Positions 1 through 6,980 of a stretch of 7,065 nt of DNA are shown in pieces. The stretch's first letter is position 1. The number at the start of each line of letters is the position of its first letter. The notes beneath the pieces were generated by a model. It saw nothing but the letters and a program-made list of their open reading frames with translations, did not search any database and was not told where the DNA came from. The DNA lies in contig JAEWGA010000039.1 of NCBI GenBank assembly GCA_023388555.1, forward strand, positions 1 to 7,065, in the 5' to 3' direction. Position numbers and translations under genes: made by a program. Source of the DNA: Bacteroidota bacterium. GTDB lineage: Bacteria; Bacteroidota; Bacteroidia; Bacteroidales; Porphyromonadaceae.

Positions 1-1362
1 ACTGTTGGCAGCACTCCAGCTCACACTAACGTTCGATGGCCGTGCAGCGTTGTACTCAGGGGCTTTAGCATCGGTATAGGCAGCGGGGCCTTTATTTCCT
101 CTTAGGTAAGTTGCGGGCATAGCCACACCGTTTTCTGCAAACGATGTTTCAATACCTCTTTCGTAAAGTGTTTTGGCATCTCCGGCAATTAAACCGAACA
201 AGGCAGCCTCGGCACGGAGGAAAAAGGTTTCCGAGGCTTTAAACCAATACACCGGGGTTTTATCTTGCACGTTAGGCACGGAGTACTCTTTGTATTGGTC
301 CGGAGAGGCAGAAGTGGGTATCCCGGTGCGTACGGCCTTAAGTTCGCCCTTACCTCCTTTAGGGTGGGTAAAGTAGGCGTCTTTACGGGGGTCGTTATAC
401 CCTTTAAGGTAACAATATATGGTAGCCCCCATACGGCAGTCGTCATAGTTATCCCACAACAGTGGCAGGGAGTTAATAAAGGTTTTCCCGTTTTTTTCTT
501 GTAGCATAGCAATGTCCGACACACTTTCAATAAGTCCGCCAGGGTTAGAAACCGCTTTTTGCGCCCATGTTTTGCTTAACTCGGCATCCACATAACGTAC
601 ACGTACTGCCAAACGTAGCATCAGTGAGTTAGCAAGTTTTACCCATTTAGCCACTTCACCTTGGTATACGGCGTCTGAGTCCACCAACGACTCTATAACG
701 TTACCACCATGACGTTGGTACTCTTGTAGGGTGTTAATGGCGGTTTCCAACTCTTCAAAAAAGCGTTTGTATATCACCTCTTGCGAGTCGTATTCTGGCG
801 TAAGGTCGCCATTACCCAAAGCGGTGTAAGGCAGCGGGCCGTAGGTGTCGGTAGCACGGTGCAAGCCCATTACCTTAATAATTTGTGCTACGGAGTAAAT
901 GGCTTGGTCTGCCAACCCTTTTTTGTGGTATGTAACCGTTCCGTTAGCCACCTCTTTGTTATGGGTTTGTGCCAAAATTTGCATCCAGGGGTTAGCTATT
1001 TGCGAAAAGAAGGTGCTAAAGGCGTAGCCTACCCAGCCATCCAGCATATAGCCAGTAACAAAGTTTTGCCCCCCATTCCATTTGTTGTTCATGGGCGACA
1101 TATAGCCAACCCAGTTATCTCCAGCCAAATTAATGGCTATTTGGTAACGGTTGGGGAGGTCTGTACCCTCGCCTTCGGAGCTTCGGGTAGGTATTACTTT
1201 CTTCTGAAAACTCAGGAAGTAAGCACCAGCAGCTACTCCGTCGCGCGACTTCATGTCCTCGGTAGGTAGTAGCGGATTGGTGTTAATGGATTGGTAGTCG
1301 TGCGTACATGCTGCTCCTGCCAGCAATGTAAGCAATGCGACTACTATATGGTATGTTTTCAT
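1..1362 (-). CDS. SusD/RagB-family nutrient-binding outer-membrane lipoprotein, partial (3' end beyond window)
   Basis: I translated this frame from the minus strand: 454 codons are open from the ATG at 1362 to the window edge with no stop. The product is a SusD-like protein, a surface lipoprotein that caps the SusC channel and captures oligomeric nutrients. The N-terminus is a short signal peptide (MKTYHIVVALLTLLAG) leading to Cys19, the probable lipidated residue; the lipobox is relaxed, with Gly-Ala-Ala rather than Leu-Ala-Gly before the Cys. Family-like blocks are TDTYGPLPYT (171-180) followed by YDSQE (191-195) and a helix KWVKLANSLMLRLAVR (239-254), typical of the TPR-like SusD core. 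They fit the variant called SusD-like or SusD-like_2 rather than classical starch SusD. Relatives usually have about 500 residues or more, so some C-terminal sequence is missing. The gene starts 17 bases after the susC-like stop, with no clear ribosome binding site, so it is co-transcribed and probably translated with it. The ligand cannot be inferred. Confidence 0.93.
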   Translation of the reverse strand, partial: MKTYHIVVALLTLLAGAACTHDYQSINTNPLLPTEDMKSRDGVAAGAYFLSFQKKVIPTRSSEGEGTDLPNRYQIAINLAGDNWVGYMSPMNNKWNGGQNFVTGYMLDGWVGYAFSTFFSQIANPWMQILAQTHNKEVANGTVTYHKKGLADQAIYSVAQIIKVMGLHRATDTYGPLPYTALGNGDLTPEYDSQEVIYKRFFEELETAINTLQEYQRHGGNVIESLVDSDAVYQGEVAKWVKLANSLMLRLAVRVRYVDAELSKTWAQKAVSNPGGLIESVSDIAMLQEKNGKTFINSLPLLWDNYDDCRMGATIYCYLKGYNDPRKDAYFTHPKGGKGELKAVRTGIPTSASPDQYKEYSVPNVQDKTPVYWFKASETFFLRAEAALFGLIAGDAKTLYERGIETSFAENGVAMPATYLRGNKGPAAYTDAKAPEYNAARPSNVSVSWSAANS

Positions 1363-1379
1363 TACTAATATCTTACGGG

Positions 1380-4300
1380 TTAAAGGTTAAACTTCACACT
1401 GCCACCTATGCTGCGGAGGCTGGGCACCATAAAGAACTCGGACGTCATCTTGAAATCCTTGGTGTTGGCCACTTGTTCGGGGTCGTAAGGGGCTTTGTTG
1501 TAAAACATCAGCAGGTTACGCCCTATAAGCGAGAAGGTAACCCCCTTAACAAAATTGCCCAGGTACTTGCCATCCAGGTAATAGCTTAAACTGGCTTCCT
1601 GTAGGCGGATATTGGTAGCGTCGTAGGTGTAATACGACATCATTTCATGAATGGTTTCGTAGTACTGGCGGGCATCGTAACGTTTGCCGTTTACAAGTAC
1701 ACCGCCAGCATCGCGGGCTTGTGCCGACTCCTCGGACACCCCATAAGCATTAAGGTAGGACTGGGTTCCCGACTGTACCACACCGCCAAAGCGGCCGTAT
1801 ACCAAGAAGCCTAACGAAACGGGACCGTAACTGAAGTCGTTACGCCAACCTAAAGTAAAGTCGGGGTCCGCATTACCTATCAGAATGGTTTGTTTGTCGT
1901 CCACCTCAAACCGTGAGCCGTCTTTATTAGGAATAAGGTTACCCTCGGCATCGCGTGCCAAAACGCCTTTTACAACAACGTCGCCCATGGAGCCGTTTTT
2001 CCTAATATTGTCGGATAGTTTATCCAACTTAATGGTTTCGTTGGTTATAGGGTTCGGGTACTCGTCCACCAAGTTTAATATTTTGTTAACGTTACGGGTA
2101 AAGGTGAGGTAAGAGGATACCGATATAGGATATTTGGATTTTTCCCTAAACATATCCTCGTAACCTGCAGCAAGCTCTATACCACGGTTACGCACATCAC
2201 CAGCCTGAATATAGAAGCCTGAGTAGCCAGAGGTATCGGGCAAGCCAGCAAAAAAGGTTTGGTTATAGGTGTTGGACTGGTAAACAGTAGCGTCCAGGTT
2301 GAAACGGTTGTCGAACATCTTTAGGTTCACCCCCGCTTCCCACGAGCGTGTACGCTCTGCCTTAAAGTCGGGGTATGGGTATGAGCTAATAGGCTCTAAC
2401 GCACCACCTGCTATTTTATACGTGATGGTACCTGGTGTTAACCCTACATAAGAGATAGGCGACCCTACCTCGGTGAACGAGCCACGCACCTTCAGGTAAT
2501 TGATGACCCGAGGCAATTTCATCATTTGTGACAAAATACCGGAAAGCCCCACCGAAGGGTAGAACACGGACGGCTCGTTGGAGTTTACGAGCTGCGTTGG
2601 CCAGTCGTTACGACCTGTAAGGGTTAGGTACAGGTAGTTTTTATACCCTAACTCGGCGCTCCCAAAGAGGGCTATGTTGCGGGTGTGTTCGTGCGTTTCG
2701 CCACCGCCTTGCTGGTTCACCACAAAGTTGGGTGCCGAAAAAAGGTTTGGAATAAGGTTCAGCCTACCGCCTATGCTGGTTCCCGTAGTCAGGTAGTCTT
2801 CGTAACTACTACCAAAGTTGGCGGTAAGGTGTAGCGCATCTACATCGTCGCCCAAGTCGAAGGCTTTATTGATGCCTAACATCAAGTCGGCATAGGTTTG
2901 GTTGTACTCTTCCAGCGTTCGGGCATAAGTACCTTTTGTGCCAGGCGAAAGGGTTTGGGTAGTAGAAGCGTAGAGTTTTTTTGTGATATTGGAATAGGTG
3001 TTGTCTATACGTACACGGCCCGATACATTCATCCAGTCGGTAATATCATACTTAAGGCTACTGAACAACATGTAGCGTTTACGTTGGTGTTGGTACAGCT
3101 CGCGGTTAATAATCCAGTAGGGGTTTTCGGATGTTATGTTACCTATTTTACCACCATAGGGCCAGTATTGTTCGTAAATATTACGTACTTGGTTATAGCG
3201 TTCGAACACCTTGATGTCCTCAAAGTTATCGCCACGGGGAAACAGGTACAACGGCAACAAGGGGTTACCGTACCCACCTTGCGTAAACATATTTTGGTTA
3301 CCCTGCAACACAAAGTTGGCGCTCATATCCCAGTGGAGTTTGTTGTTCAGGAAGTCCGCAGTGTTACGCCCGGTAAAGTTGTAGCGGTAGTAACCAGAGG
3401 TGGGAACAATACCTTTGGAGTGGGTAGAGGCAAACGACAAATATGTTCTGTTATGCGCATTCCCTATGCTGGCATTAACGGCAGTAGTGTAGTTATGTCC
3501 CGTTTGGAAGAAATCCAGTGGGGAGAAGTTGGGTACCGAGCCAGGCACTATTTTATCGCCCCAGCTACGCTCATCACCAGGGGCATGGCCGTAACGGTTT
3601 TGGAACTTAGGGGTGATAAAGGGACGCAGTGCCTCTACACTTGTAGAAACATTAAGGCTTAGTTTCCCCTCTTTACCACTCTTGGTATTAATAAGAATTA
3701 CACCATTAGCTGCCGAAGCCCCGTAAAGAGCTGCTGCCGAGGGCCCTGTAAGCACCGATATACTCTCGATGTCCTCGGGGTTAAAGTCGGAGATACCTTC
3801 GCCACTGGTACCACCCGTAGCTTCAAAAGAGCTACCCGTACCGGCCTTGCTTTTGTTACCAATAGGCATACCGTCCACCACGTACAATACGTTATTGGAT
3901 CCGGTAATGGACTTGGAACCACGCATAACCACCTTGGTAGCACTACCCACACCACCGGCACCGGCCTGTATGTTTACCCCTGCTACCTTACCAGTTAAAG
4001 AGTTCACAAAGTTGGCATCTTTAACTCGTGTAAGCTGGTCGCTTTTTATTTGTTGGACGTTGTAGGAGAGGGCTTTTTCGCTGCGTTTGATACCCAAAGC
4101 GGTTACAACCACTTCGCCTAACTCGTGCGTGTCTTCTTGTAGTACAATACGCAACACTTTGTTGGCTTCTACCGTGCCTTTATGGGTCCTGAAGCCGATG
4201 AAGGAAATTTCGAAGGTTTCACCTACGCGAGCATCTAACCGGAACTTACCATTGATATCGGTAATAGTTCCTTTTTTTGAACTTGTTAGCGTAACACGCA

Positions 4301-4478
4301 CACCGGTCAGTGGCTCACCGTGTGTGTCTACTACCGTACCTTGTAAAACGGTGCTGTTGTTTTGCACCATGGCGGTAGGAGTGCTGAGTCCACTGACGTC
4401 GGCCCGTACGCCCAGTGGGAGGAAGCTACTGGCACCACCCACCAACATGGCTAAGCCGAGAATAGTTGGTTTTCTCAT
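1380..4478 (-). CDS. SusC/RagA-family TonB-dependent outer-membrane transporter
   Basis: A 1032-residue TonB-linked outer-membrane channel that would import the ligand bound by the adjacent SusD-like lipoprotein. In order: a signal peptide (MRKPTILGLAMLVGGASS, about 1-26, cleaved near VRA-DV); a carboxypeptidase-regulatory-like beta domain (about 44-115, containing GTVVDTHGEPLTGVRVTL and DINGKF); a TonB-box-like segment ELGEVVVTAL (119-128); a plug domain (about 134-275, with VLYVVDGMPI and LTGPSAAALYGASAANGVILI); and a long 22-strand-type beta barrel ending in GGSVKFNL. There is no STN signalling domain, so control through an anti-sigma partner at the N-terminus is not indicated. Length is normal for the family. 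I chose the ATG at 4478 because it begins directly with the signal peptide. The reading frame stays open 41 codons further to a TTG at 4601, but that TTG lies inside a promoter element and would bury the signal sequence. The partner gene follows 17 bases downstream. Substrate unknown. Confidence 0.96.
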   Translation of the reverse strand: MRKPTILGLAMLVGGASSFLPLGVRADVSGLSTPTAMVQNNSTVLQGTVVDTHGEPLTGVRVTLTSSKKGTITDINGKFRLDARVGETFEISFIGFRTHKGTVEANKVLRIVLQEDTHELGEVVVTALGIKRSEKALSYNVQQIKSDQLTRVKDANFVNSLTGKVAGVNIQAGAGGVGSATKVVMRGSKSITGSNNVLYVVDGMPIGNKSKAGTGSSFEATGGTSGEGISDFNPEDIESISVLTGPSAAALYGASAANGVILINTKSGKEGKLSLNVSTSVEALRPFITPKFQNRYGHAPGDERSWGDKIVPGSVPNFSPLDFFQTGHNYTTAVNASIGNAHNRTYLSFASTHSKGIVPTSGYYRYNFTGRNTADFLNNKLHWDMSANFVLQGNQNMFTQGGYGNPLLPLYLFPRGDNFEDIKVFERYNQVRNIYEQYWPYGGKIGNITSENPYWIINRELYQHQRKRYMLFSSLKYDITDWMNVSGRVRIDNTYSNITKKLYASTTQTLSPGTKGTYARTLEEYNQTYADLMLGINKAFDLGDDVDALHLTANFGSSYEDYLTTGTSIGGRLNLIPNLFSAPNFVVNQQGGGETHEHTRNIALFGSAELGYKNYLYLTLTGRNDWPTQLVNSNEPSVFYPSVGLSGILSQMMKLPRVINYLKVRGSFTEVGSPISYVGLTPGTITYKIAGGALEPISSYPYPDFKAERTRSWEAGVNLKMFDNRFNLDATVYQSNTYNQTFFAGLPDTSGYSGFYIQAGDVRNRGIELAAGYEDMFREKSKYPISVSSYLTFTRNVNKILNLVDEYPNPITNETIKLDKLSDNIRKNGSMGDVVVKGVLARDAEGNLIPNKDGSRFEVDDKQTILIGNADPDFTLGWRNDFSYGPVSLGFLVYGRFGGVVQSGTQSYLNAYGVSEESAQARDAGGVLVNGKRYDARQYYETIHEMMSYYTYDATNIRLQEASLSYYLDGKYLGNFVKGVTFSLIGRNLLMFYNKAPYDPEQVANTKDFKMTSEFFMVPSLRSIGGSVKFNL

Positions 4479-4592
4479 AATAGTTTTGGTTATTATAGTG
4501 TCTATTCCTGCTGTTGCATTTACTGTTGCTCCAAAAAAAGGAAGGTTAAAGTGCAGCCGCTGTTGTGCTGCTTTCAACACAGAGCCTTGAGT
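4479..4592 (-). other. Predicted 5' untranslated leader of the susCD-like operon
   Basis: The stretch between the predicted transcription start (about 7 bases after the TACTTTTG element) and the chosen ATG is about 114 nt, long for a simple leader. It is open in frame with susC but encodes no plausible signal peptide. Only short, weak hairpins are visible, such as CAGA/TCTG and CAGC/GCTG arms. The bases before the ATG (AAAACTATT) are A/T-rich, as is usual for translation starts in Bacteroidota. I recognise no riboswitch. Confidence 0.4.
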
Positions 4593-4598
4593 TCTGTG

Positions 4599-4627
4599 CA
4601 AAAGTATGGTGTAGCAGGGAAGTCAAA
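4599..4627 (-). promoter_or_regulatory. Bacteroidota-type promoter of the susCD-like operon (proximal)
   Basis: On the minus strand TTTG (4627-4624) is followed after 17 bases by TACTTTTG (4606-4599) and then C. This matches the -33 TTTG and -7 TAnnTTTG(Y) consensus known for Bacteroidota primary sigma factor; the spacer is at the short end of the usual range. The predicted start is near 4592. It is the better of two overlapping matches at the -7 element. Confidence 0.6.
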
Positions 4628-4656
4628 GATAGCAATACTTTCTGTTTTTTGACAAA
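4624..4656 (-). promoter_or_regulatory. Second, overlapping Bacteroidota-type promoter (distal)
   Basis: TTTG (4656-4653) is followed after 21 bases by TATCTTTG (4631-4624) on the minus strand. The last four bases of this -7 element are the same TTTG that serves as -33 element of the proximal promoter, so the two cannot be occupied at once. The base after the motif is A rather than the preferred pyrimidine. One of the two may be the true promoter and the other chance. Confidence 0.4.
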
Positions 4657-4689
4657 TAAGGGAGGAGCGTTGCTTCATAAAAAGGGGGT

Positions 4690-4725
4690 AAAAAGTTCTC
4701 CAATTCCTTTTTTTGGGGGGATTGG
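4690..4725 (-). terminator. Weak candidate terminator after the small membrane-protein gene
   Basis: On the minus strand arms CCAAT (4725-4721) and ATTGG (4704-4700) can pair, with two further C-G pairs inside after a mismatch. AGAAC and then five T (4694-4690) follow. It lies about 47 bases after the stop of the small gene and upstream of the susCD-like promoters, where a terminator is expected. The stem is short and the T run is separated from it, so this is a tentative call. Confidence 0.3.
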
Positions 4726-4771
4726 GGTTACAACGCCATAGTTTTTGTGTTGGTTGGGGTAGTGGTGTTTG

Positions 4772-5119
4772 TTAAAATTTTCGTTTTAGTATTTCGTTCC
4801 AAACAACGGCACGTTTTATTTCTTCGGCACTTATTGGGTGGTGCTGTTCTTGCTGTTCGTTTGGTTCTTTGGGTGTTAAGGGGGTGTTGGTTGGTAAGCC
4901 TGTTCCGCCTTTGGGTGGTGTTGGGGCTGTTTGTTTGTAGTTGGGTGCGGGTGTTGCTTTTGGAGGTGCGTGTTGCGCATTGGGTGGGTGTTGTTGGGGT
5001 ATGTTCGTTGGGGAGGTGTTTTCCCCTGCCGAGCGCCGCAGGGCATTGCCTACGCTTTTGATTAGGTAGCGTGTAAAGGCGACAAGTGAAAGGATTAAGA
5101 GCCAAGTGAGAGTAACCAC
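4772..5119 (-). CDS. Small single-pass membrane protein with Pro/Thr/Gln-rich linker, function unknown
   Basis: 115 residues from a GTG at 5119 to a TAA at 4774-4772; an in-frame TAG at 5158-5156 limits any extension, and no ATG lies between. Residues 2-20 (VTLTWLLILSLVAFTRYLI) form a probable transmembrane helix followed by a basic amphipathic stretch (KSVGNALRRS). Residues about 30-94 are rich in Pro, Thr, Asn, Gln and His and look disordered. The last 20 residues (ISAEEIKRAVVWNEILKRKF) look like a structured, basic, helical tail. From memory, small Bacteroidales proteins with an N-terminal helix and a tail resembling KAVIYSEILxxKY exist, which favours a real gene, but I cannot assign a family. 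A TM plus cytoplasmic linker plus terminal peptide suggests a tether, which is inference. It is divergent from miaB; 97 bases separate the two starts. The overlapping frame at 5105-4728 is less protein-like. The non-ATG start and biased composition keep confidence moderate. Confidence 0.55.
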   Translation of the reverse strand: MVTLTWLLILSLVAFTRYLIKSVGNALRRSAGENTSPTNIPQQHPPNAQHAPPKATPAPNYKQTAPTPPKGGTGLPTNTPLTPKEPNEQQEQHHPISAEEIKRAVVWNEILKRKF

Positions 5120-5136
5120 AAGAGTTTCAGTTTTTG

Positions 5137-5144
5137 TATTTTTG
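5137..5144 (+). promoter_or_regulatory. Candidate -7 element of the miaB promoter
   Basis: TATTTTTG followed by T matches the Bacteroidota -7 consensus TAnnTTTGY. Transcription would start near 5151, leaving a leader of about 66 nt before the miaB ATG. I see no TTTG at the usual distance upstream, so only half of the promoter is supported. The stretch lies just upstream of the divergent small gene's start. Confidence 0.4.
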
Positions 5145-5216
5145 TAAATTGAGTTCTACAGGCAAAGGGGGAGTAATAACCCCGCTCTGTCCTTAAAGAT
5201 AAATATAAAAAACCTT

Positions 5217-6584
5217 ATGGGTCGCAATACACAAAAAAAAGCTGAGCACAAAAGTCTTTATATGGAGACTTACGGCTGCCAAATGAATTTAGCCGATACC
5301 GAAGTTATATTTTCTGTAATGAAAATGGCGGGGTATGAGTATACAGAGGATATAGAGGAGGCGGACGCTGTATTCCTTAACACTTGCTCGGTGCGCGAAA
5401 ACGCCGAGCAGCGTATTTACAACCGCCTCGAGCAAATAGATGCTTTGCGGCGCAAGCACAACCCCAAGCTAATTATTGGTGTGCTGGGCTGTATGGCCGA
5501 ACGCGTTAAAGATGAGCTTTTGCTAAACCACCATTGCAACCTTGTTGTGGGGCCCGACTCCTACTTGGACCTTCCGCACCTTATAGCCGCTGCCGAACAA
5601 GGCGAGAAGGCTATAAATGTAGAGCTATCCACCCAAGAAACGTATAAGGATGTTATACCCCTGAAGATGGAAGGCCTTCATATTTCGGGCTTCATTTCCA
5701 TTATGCGTGGGTGTAATAACTTTTGCACCTATTGCATTGTTCCCTACACTCGGGGCCGAGAGCGTAGCCGCGAAGTAGAGAGCATCCTTGCCGAGCTGGA
5801 CCATATGACCCAGAAAGGCTACCGCGAGGTTACCTTGTTGGGCCAGAATGTAAACTCCTACCATTATACCACTGCCGAGGGAGAGGTTGTCGACTTTGCC
5901 GAGCTGCTTCGGCGCGTAGCCCAACGTGCTCCACAAATGCGCATTAGGTTTACCTCGCCACACCCCAAGGATATGAAGGACGATACTATTAAGGTGATGG
6001 CTGAGTACCCCAATATTTGTAACCATATACACTTCCCCGCACAGTCCGGCAGCAATAAAGTCCTGAAGTTTATGAACCGCAAGTATACCCGCGAGTGGTA
6101 CTTGGATAGGGTACGAAAAATACGTGAGCTTATCCCCGACTGTGGTATTACTACCGACCTTTTTTGTGGTTTCCATGGCGAAACCGAAGAGGACTTTCAG
6201 GAGACCCTCTCCCTTATGCGGGAAGCCCAGTTCGATGGCGGTTTTATGTTCAAGTACTCCGAACGCCCAGGTACCTATGCCGCCAAACACTTGGCCGATG
6301 ACGTACCCGAGGAGGTGAAGCTGGACCGCCTACAACGCATGATTGCCTTGCAGAACGAGCTATCCAAAGAGTCCAACTTGCGGGATTTGGGGAAAGTTTT
6401 TGAGGTCCTTATTGAGGGGGTCTCCAAAAAGTCGCGCGACCAATACTTTGGTCGTACCCAACAAAATAAAGTTGTGGTTTTCGATAAGCGTCACCACCGC
6501 ATAGGGCAAACCGTTAAAGTGCAGGTGGACGATGCCTCTTCTGCTACTCTCATAGGGCATAGCGTGGAGCCAGACCCCGCATAA
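5217..6584 (+). CDS. miaB: tRNA-2-methylthio-N6-dimethylallyladenosine synthase (MiaB)
   Basis: A 455-residue cytoplasmic radical-SAM methylthiotransferase. MiaB converts i6A at tRNA position 37, next to the anticodon, to ms2i6A, using two iron-sulfur clusters and S-adenosylmethionine. The N-terminal methylthiotransferase domain carries Cys21 (YGCQMN), Cys57 (NTCSVRE) and Cys92 (LGCMAER), ligands of the sulfur-donating cluster. The radical-SAM motif C-x3-C-x2-C is Cys166, Cys170 and Cys173 in RGCNNFCTYCIVPYTRGRERSR. A C-terminal TRAM RNA-binding domain spans about 391-450. NTCSVRENAEQR and the CIVPYTRGRERSR context are characteristic of MiaB rather than RimO or MtaB, and the length is typical. 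The ATG at 5217 is preceded by an A-rich stretch (AAATATAAAAAACC) and no Shine-Dalgarno, as expected in Bacteroidota. The gene is divergent from the small membrane-protein gene and ends 29 bases before a strong terminator, so it appears monocistronic. No key residue is missing. Confidence 0.98.
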   Translation: MGRNTQKKAEHKSLYMETYGCQMNLADTEVIFSVMKMAGYEYTEDIEEADAVFLNTCSVRENAEQRIYNRLEQIDALRRKHNPKLIIGVLGCMAERVKDELLLNHHCNLVVGPDSYLDLPHLIAAAEQGEKAINVELSTQETYKDVIPLKMEGLHISGFISIMRGCNNFCTYCIVPYTRGRERSREVESILAELDHMTQKGYREVTLLGQNVNSYHYTTAEGEVVDFAELLRRVAQRAPQMRIRFTSPHPKDMKDDTIKVMAEYPNICNHIHFPAQSGSNKVLKFMNRKYTREWYLDRVRKIRELIPDCGITTDLFCGFHGETEEDFQETLSLMREAQFDGGFMFKYSERPGTYAAKHLADDVPEEVKLDRLQRMIALQNELSKESNLRDLGKVFEVLIEGVSKKSRDQYFGRTQQNKVVVFDKRHHRIGQTVKVQVDDASSATLIGHSVEPDPA

Positions 6585-6613
6585 TCCCTCTTTATAAGCA
6601 ATATACGCGTAGC

Positions 6614-6661
6614 AAGAGGATGTGTTGGAACGTACGTTCTGGCACATCCTCTTTTCTTTTT
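6614..6661 (+). terminator. Strong intrinsic terminator of miaB
   Basis: Arms AAGAGGATGTG (6614-6624) and CACATCCTCTT (6643-6653) pair perfectly over 11 bp. The stem continues through three possible G-U wobbles and GAAC/GTTC to a GTAC loop, giving about 18 pairs. The T-rich tail TTTTCTTTTT (6652-6661) overlaps the end of the right arm. The other flank is not T-rich on the minus strand, so it should work in the miaB direction only. Confidence 0.88.
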
Positions 6662-6690
6662 GTCCGATAGCGCGCCCCAAAAAAAAACAG

Positions 6691-6922
6691 GGTGAGAAAT
6701 GGGCGATTTTTTTTGTGAAAAATGAAGCGAAAAAGGGGGACGAAAATTGGAGCGAAAAAACACAAAAAAACGGACCAGAAAATGGGGCGAAATTTGAGGC
6801 GAAAATGGGAGTGAAAAATGGTCGGATTTTTGACCGAAATTTAGGGTGAAAATTGTGTGGTTTTTGGGGTGAAAAAATGCCCCGAAATAGGGGCAAAAAT
6901 GGGGTGATTTTTGGGGTAAAAT
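6691..6922. repeat. Degenerate short-period repeat of phased A/T tracts
   Basis: About 20 imperfect units resembling GGGGYGAAAAT follow each other. I listed the centre of every A or T tract: they run from about 6698 to 6919.5 with steps of 9.5 to 13.5 bases, mean about 11.7. Most tracts are A on the plus strand; about four are inverted to T (near 6710, 6829, 6863 and 6910). The plus strand is strongly purine-rich, so the minus strand has few possible stop codons; this explains the long minus-strand open frames here, which I do not regard as genes. Phased A tracts close to the helical repeat can bend DNA. I do not recognise a named repeat family. Confidence 0.7.
6872..6895 (-). terminator. Candidate intrinsic terminator, minus strand, inside the A/T-tract array
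   Basis: On the minus strand a perfect 6-bp stem, TGCCCC (6895-6890) with GGGGCA (6883-6878), encloses a 6-base loop TATTTC and is followed at once by six T (6877-6872). This is the arrangement of an intrinsic terminator. T runs are common on this strand of the array, so part of the match could be chance; the GC-rich perfect stem is unusual within the array. Confidence 0.45.
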
Positions 6923-6974
6923 GCCAACCGCCCGCAATCCCTTTGCTGAAGCGGGTTTGCGAGGGGTGTTAAAA
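6872..6974 (-). ncRNA. Candidate small RNA of about 100 nt (predicted, no known family)
   Basis: Defined only by its ends: a well-spaced Bacteroidota promoter on the minus strand (7011-6981) predicts a start near 6974, and a GC hairpin plus six T ends it near 6872. Inside, CCCGC (6955-6951) and GCGGG (6935-6931) can form a further stem, extendable by neighbouring pairs with a two-base bulge. The interval has no start codon followed by a protein-like reading frame. It points toward the 3' end of miaB but would stop about 210 bases before the miaB terminator. I match it to no known RNA. An alternative is that promoter and hairpin are chance products of AT-rich repeats. Confidence 0.3.
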
Positions 6975-6980
6975 GTTGTG

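Noticed and set aside
781..1269. Plus-strand open frame of 162 codons inside the susD-like gene
   Set aside because: Antisense shadow; no recognisable protein features.
2898..3662. Plus-strand open frame of 254 codons inside the susC-like gene
   Set aside because: Antisense shadow of a strongly recognisable gene; no independent domain or promoter.
4479..4601. N-terminal extension of the SusC-like protein to the TTG at 4601
   Set aside because: The TTG lies in a promoter -7 element and the extension would precede a clear signal peptide.
4728..5105. Alternative minus-strand frame over the small membrane-protein gene
   Set aside because: It lacks a membrane helix and an ordered tail and is almost pure Thr/Asn/Arg low complexity, so the 4772-5119 frame is the better candidate.
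5625..6290. Minus-strand open frame of 221 codons inside miaB
   Set aside because: Antisense to the conserved radical-SAM region of miaB and without recognisable features.
6622..6849. Plus-strand open frame of 75 codons rich in Lys, Asn and Gly
   Set aside because: It begins inside the miaB terminator hairpin and reads through the array; no protein-like features.
6360..6896. Minus-strand open frame of 178 codons across the A/T-tract array and the end of miaB
   Set aside because: Half is antisense to miaB, and the rest is a low-complexity Phe/Pro/Ser translation of the pyrimidine-rich strand of the array, which lacks stops for compositional reasons.
6491..6937. Second minus-strand open frame of 148 codons, TTG start
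   Set aside because: Same cause in another frame; two overlapping frames being open at once supports a composition artefact rather than a gene.
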